64,000 nucleotides of DNA, taken from positions 67,001 through 131,000 of the forward strand of contig NW_027464589.1 in assembly GCF_043290135.1 (NCBI RefSeq), in the 5' to 3' direction. Of this stretch, positions 63,926-64,000 are shown one piece after another. The stretch's first letter is position 1. Every line of letters begins with the position of its first letter. This stretch comes from Rhipicephalus microplus. Its lineage: Eukaryota > Arthropoda > Arachnida > Ixodida > Ixodidae. The notes under the pieces are model-generated. The model had not been told where the DNA came from and ran no database searches. It saw only the letters and a program-made list of their open reading frames with translations. The translations under genes and the position numbers were made by a program.

Positions 63926-64000
63926 GTGGAGATTGAAATGCTGTAGGTCCATGTGCTCAGATTGAAGTGCAAGTTAAAGAACCCCAGGTGGTCGAAATAT
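63926..64000 (+). mobile_element. Ruka-type SINE, truncated by the window end
   Basis: GTGGAGATTGAAATGCTGTAGG corresponds to the SINE body after the B box. AAAGAACCCCAGGTGGTCG follows directly before the window ends. The tRNA-like head is missing. Confidence 0.85.

Overview
The window reads as accessory DNA from a tick, most likely a metastriate (hard) tick. The main clue is a roughly 240-bp tRNA-derived SINE present in several copies. It has a Pol III head (tRNA A and B boxes), a body with a conserved AAAGAACCCCAGGTGGTC block, and an end rich in TCAATCAA. It matches my recollection of the Ruka-type SINE described from Rhipicephalus. No intact host gene was recognised. Almost everything I can name is a transposable element, most of it decayed by stops, frameshifts and nested insertions.

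Layout. 1-5764: AT-rich DNA with a TAA microsatellite, a decayed SINE, a broken transposase-like fragment and a CpG-rich block that could be a host promoter. 5765-14969: an L1/Tx1-like LINE split by a Ty3/gypsy element (7516-13073), which itself carries a SINE and a 157-bp hairpin insertion. 14970-15089: a 5S rRNA-like sequence abutting the LINE end. 15090-18050: a T-rich repeated block, then two inverted copies of a LINE ORF1. 18052-22170: two oppositely oriented pieces of one gypsy family. 22185-25560: a Penelope-like element with inverted GIY-YIG ends. 25869-29113: an LTR element with a triplicated primer-binding site and an odd basic gag. 30104-45808: a gypsy element whose gag starts with a SAP domain. 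It was split by an I-like LINE, and that LINE was split by a CR1-like LINE. 45981-46456: tandem repeats. 46457-54526: a minus-strand gypsy split by another gypsy (47055-52447), which carries a SINE. 54527-55527: the second copy of the T-rich block. 55528-58680: a further gypsy. 58884-63515: a minus-strand CR1-like LINE. 63661-64000: a possible LTR and a truncated SINE.

How the parts work together. There is no operon or host pathway here. The logic is that of mobile elements: LINE ORF1 proteins bind the RNA and ORF2 proteins (endonuclease plus reverse transcriptase) copy it. Gypsy elements encode gag, protease, reverse transcriptase, RNase H and integrase between LTRs. SINEs borrow LINE machinery. 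Target-site duplications date the nesting order.

Most notable: both CR1-like LINEs encode a 2A-type ribosome-skipping motif near the N-terminus of ORF1, directly after a hydrophobic segment, and both are preceded by tandem promoter-like monomers (321 bp with a TATA box; 240 bp with a CRE). Other points of interest are a perfect 52-bp inverted-repeat insertion with a 10-bp target-site duplication, the 5S-like sequence at a Tx1-type LINE end, and the two-locus repeat whose copies share the same internal SINE.
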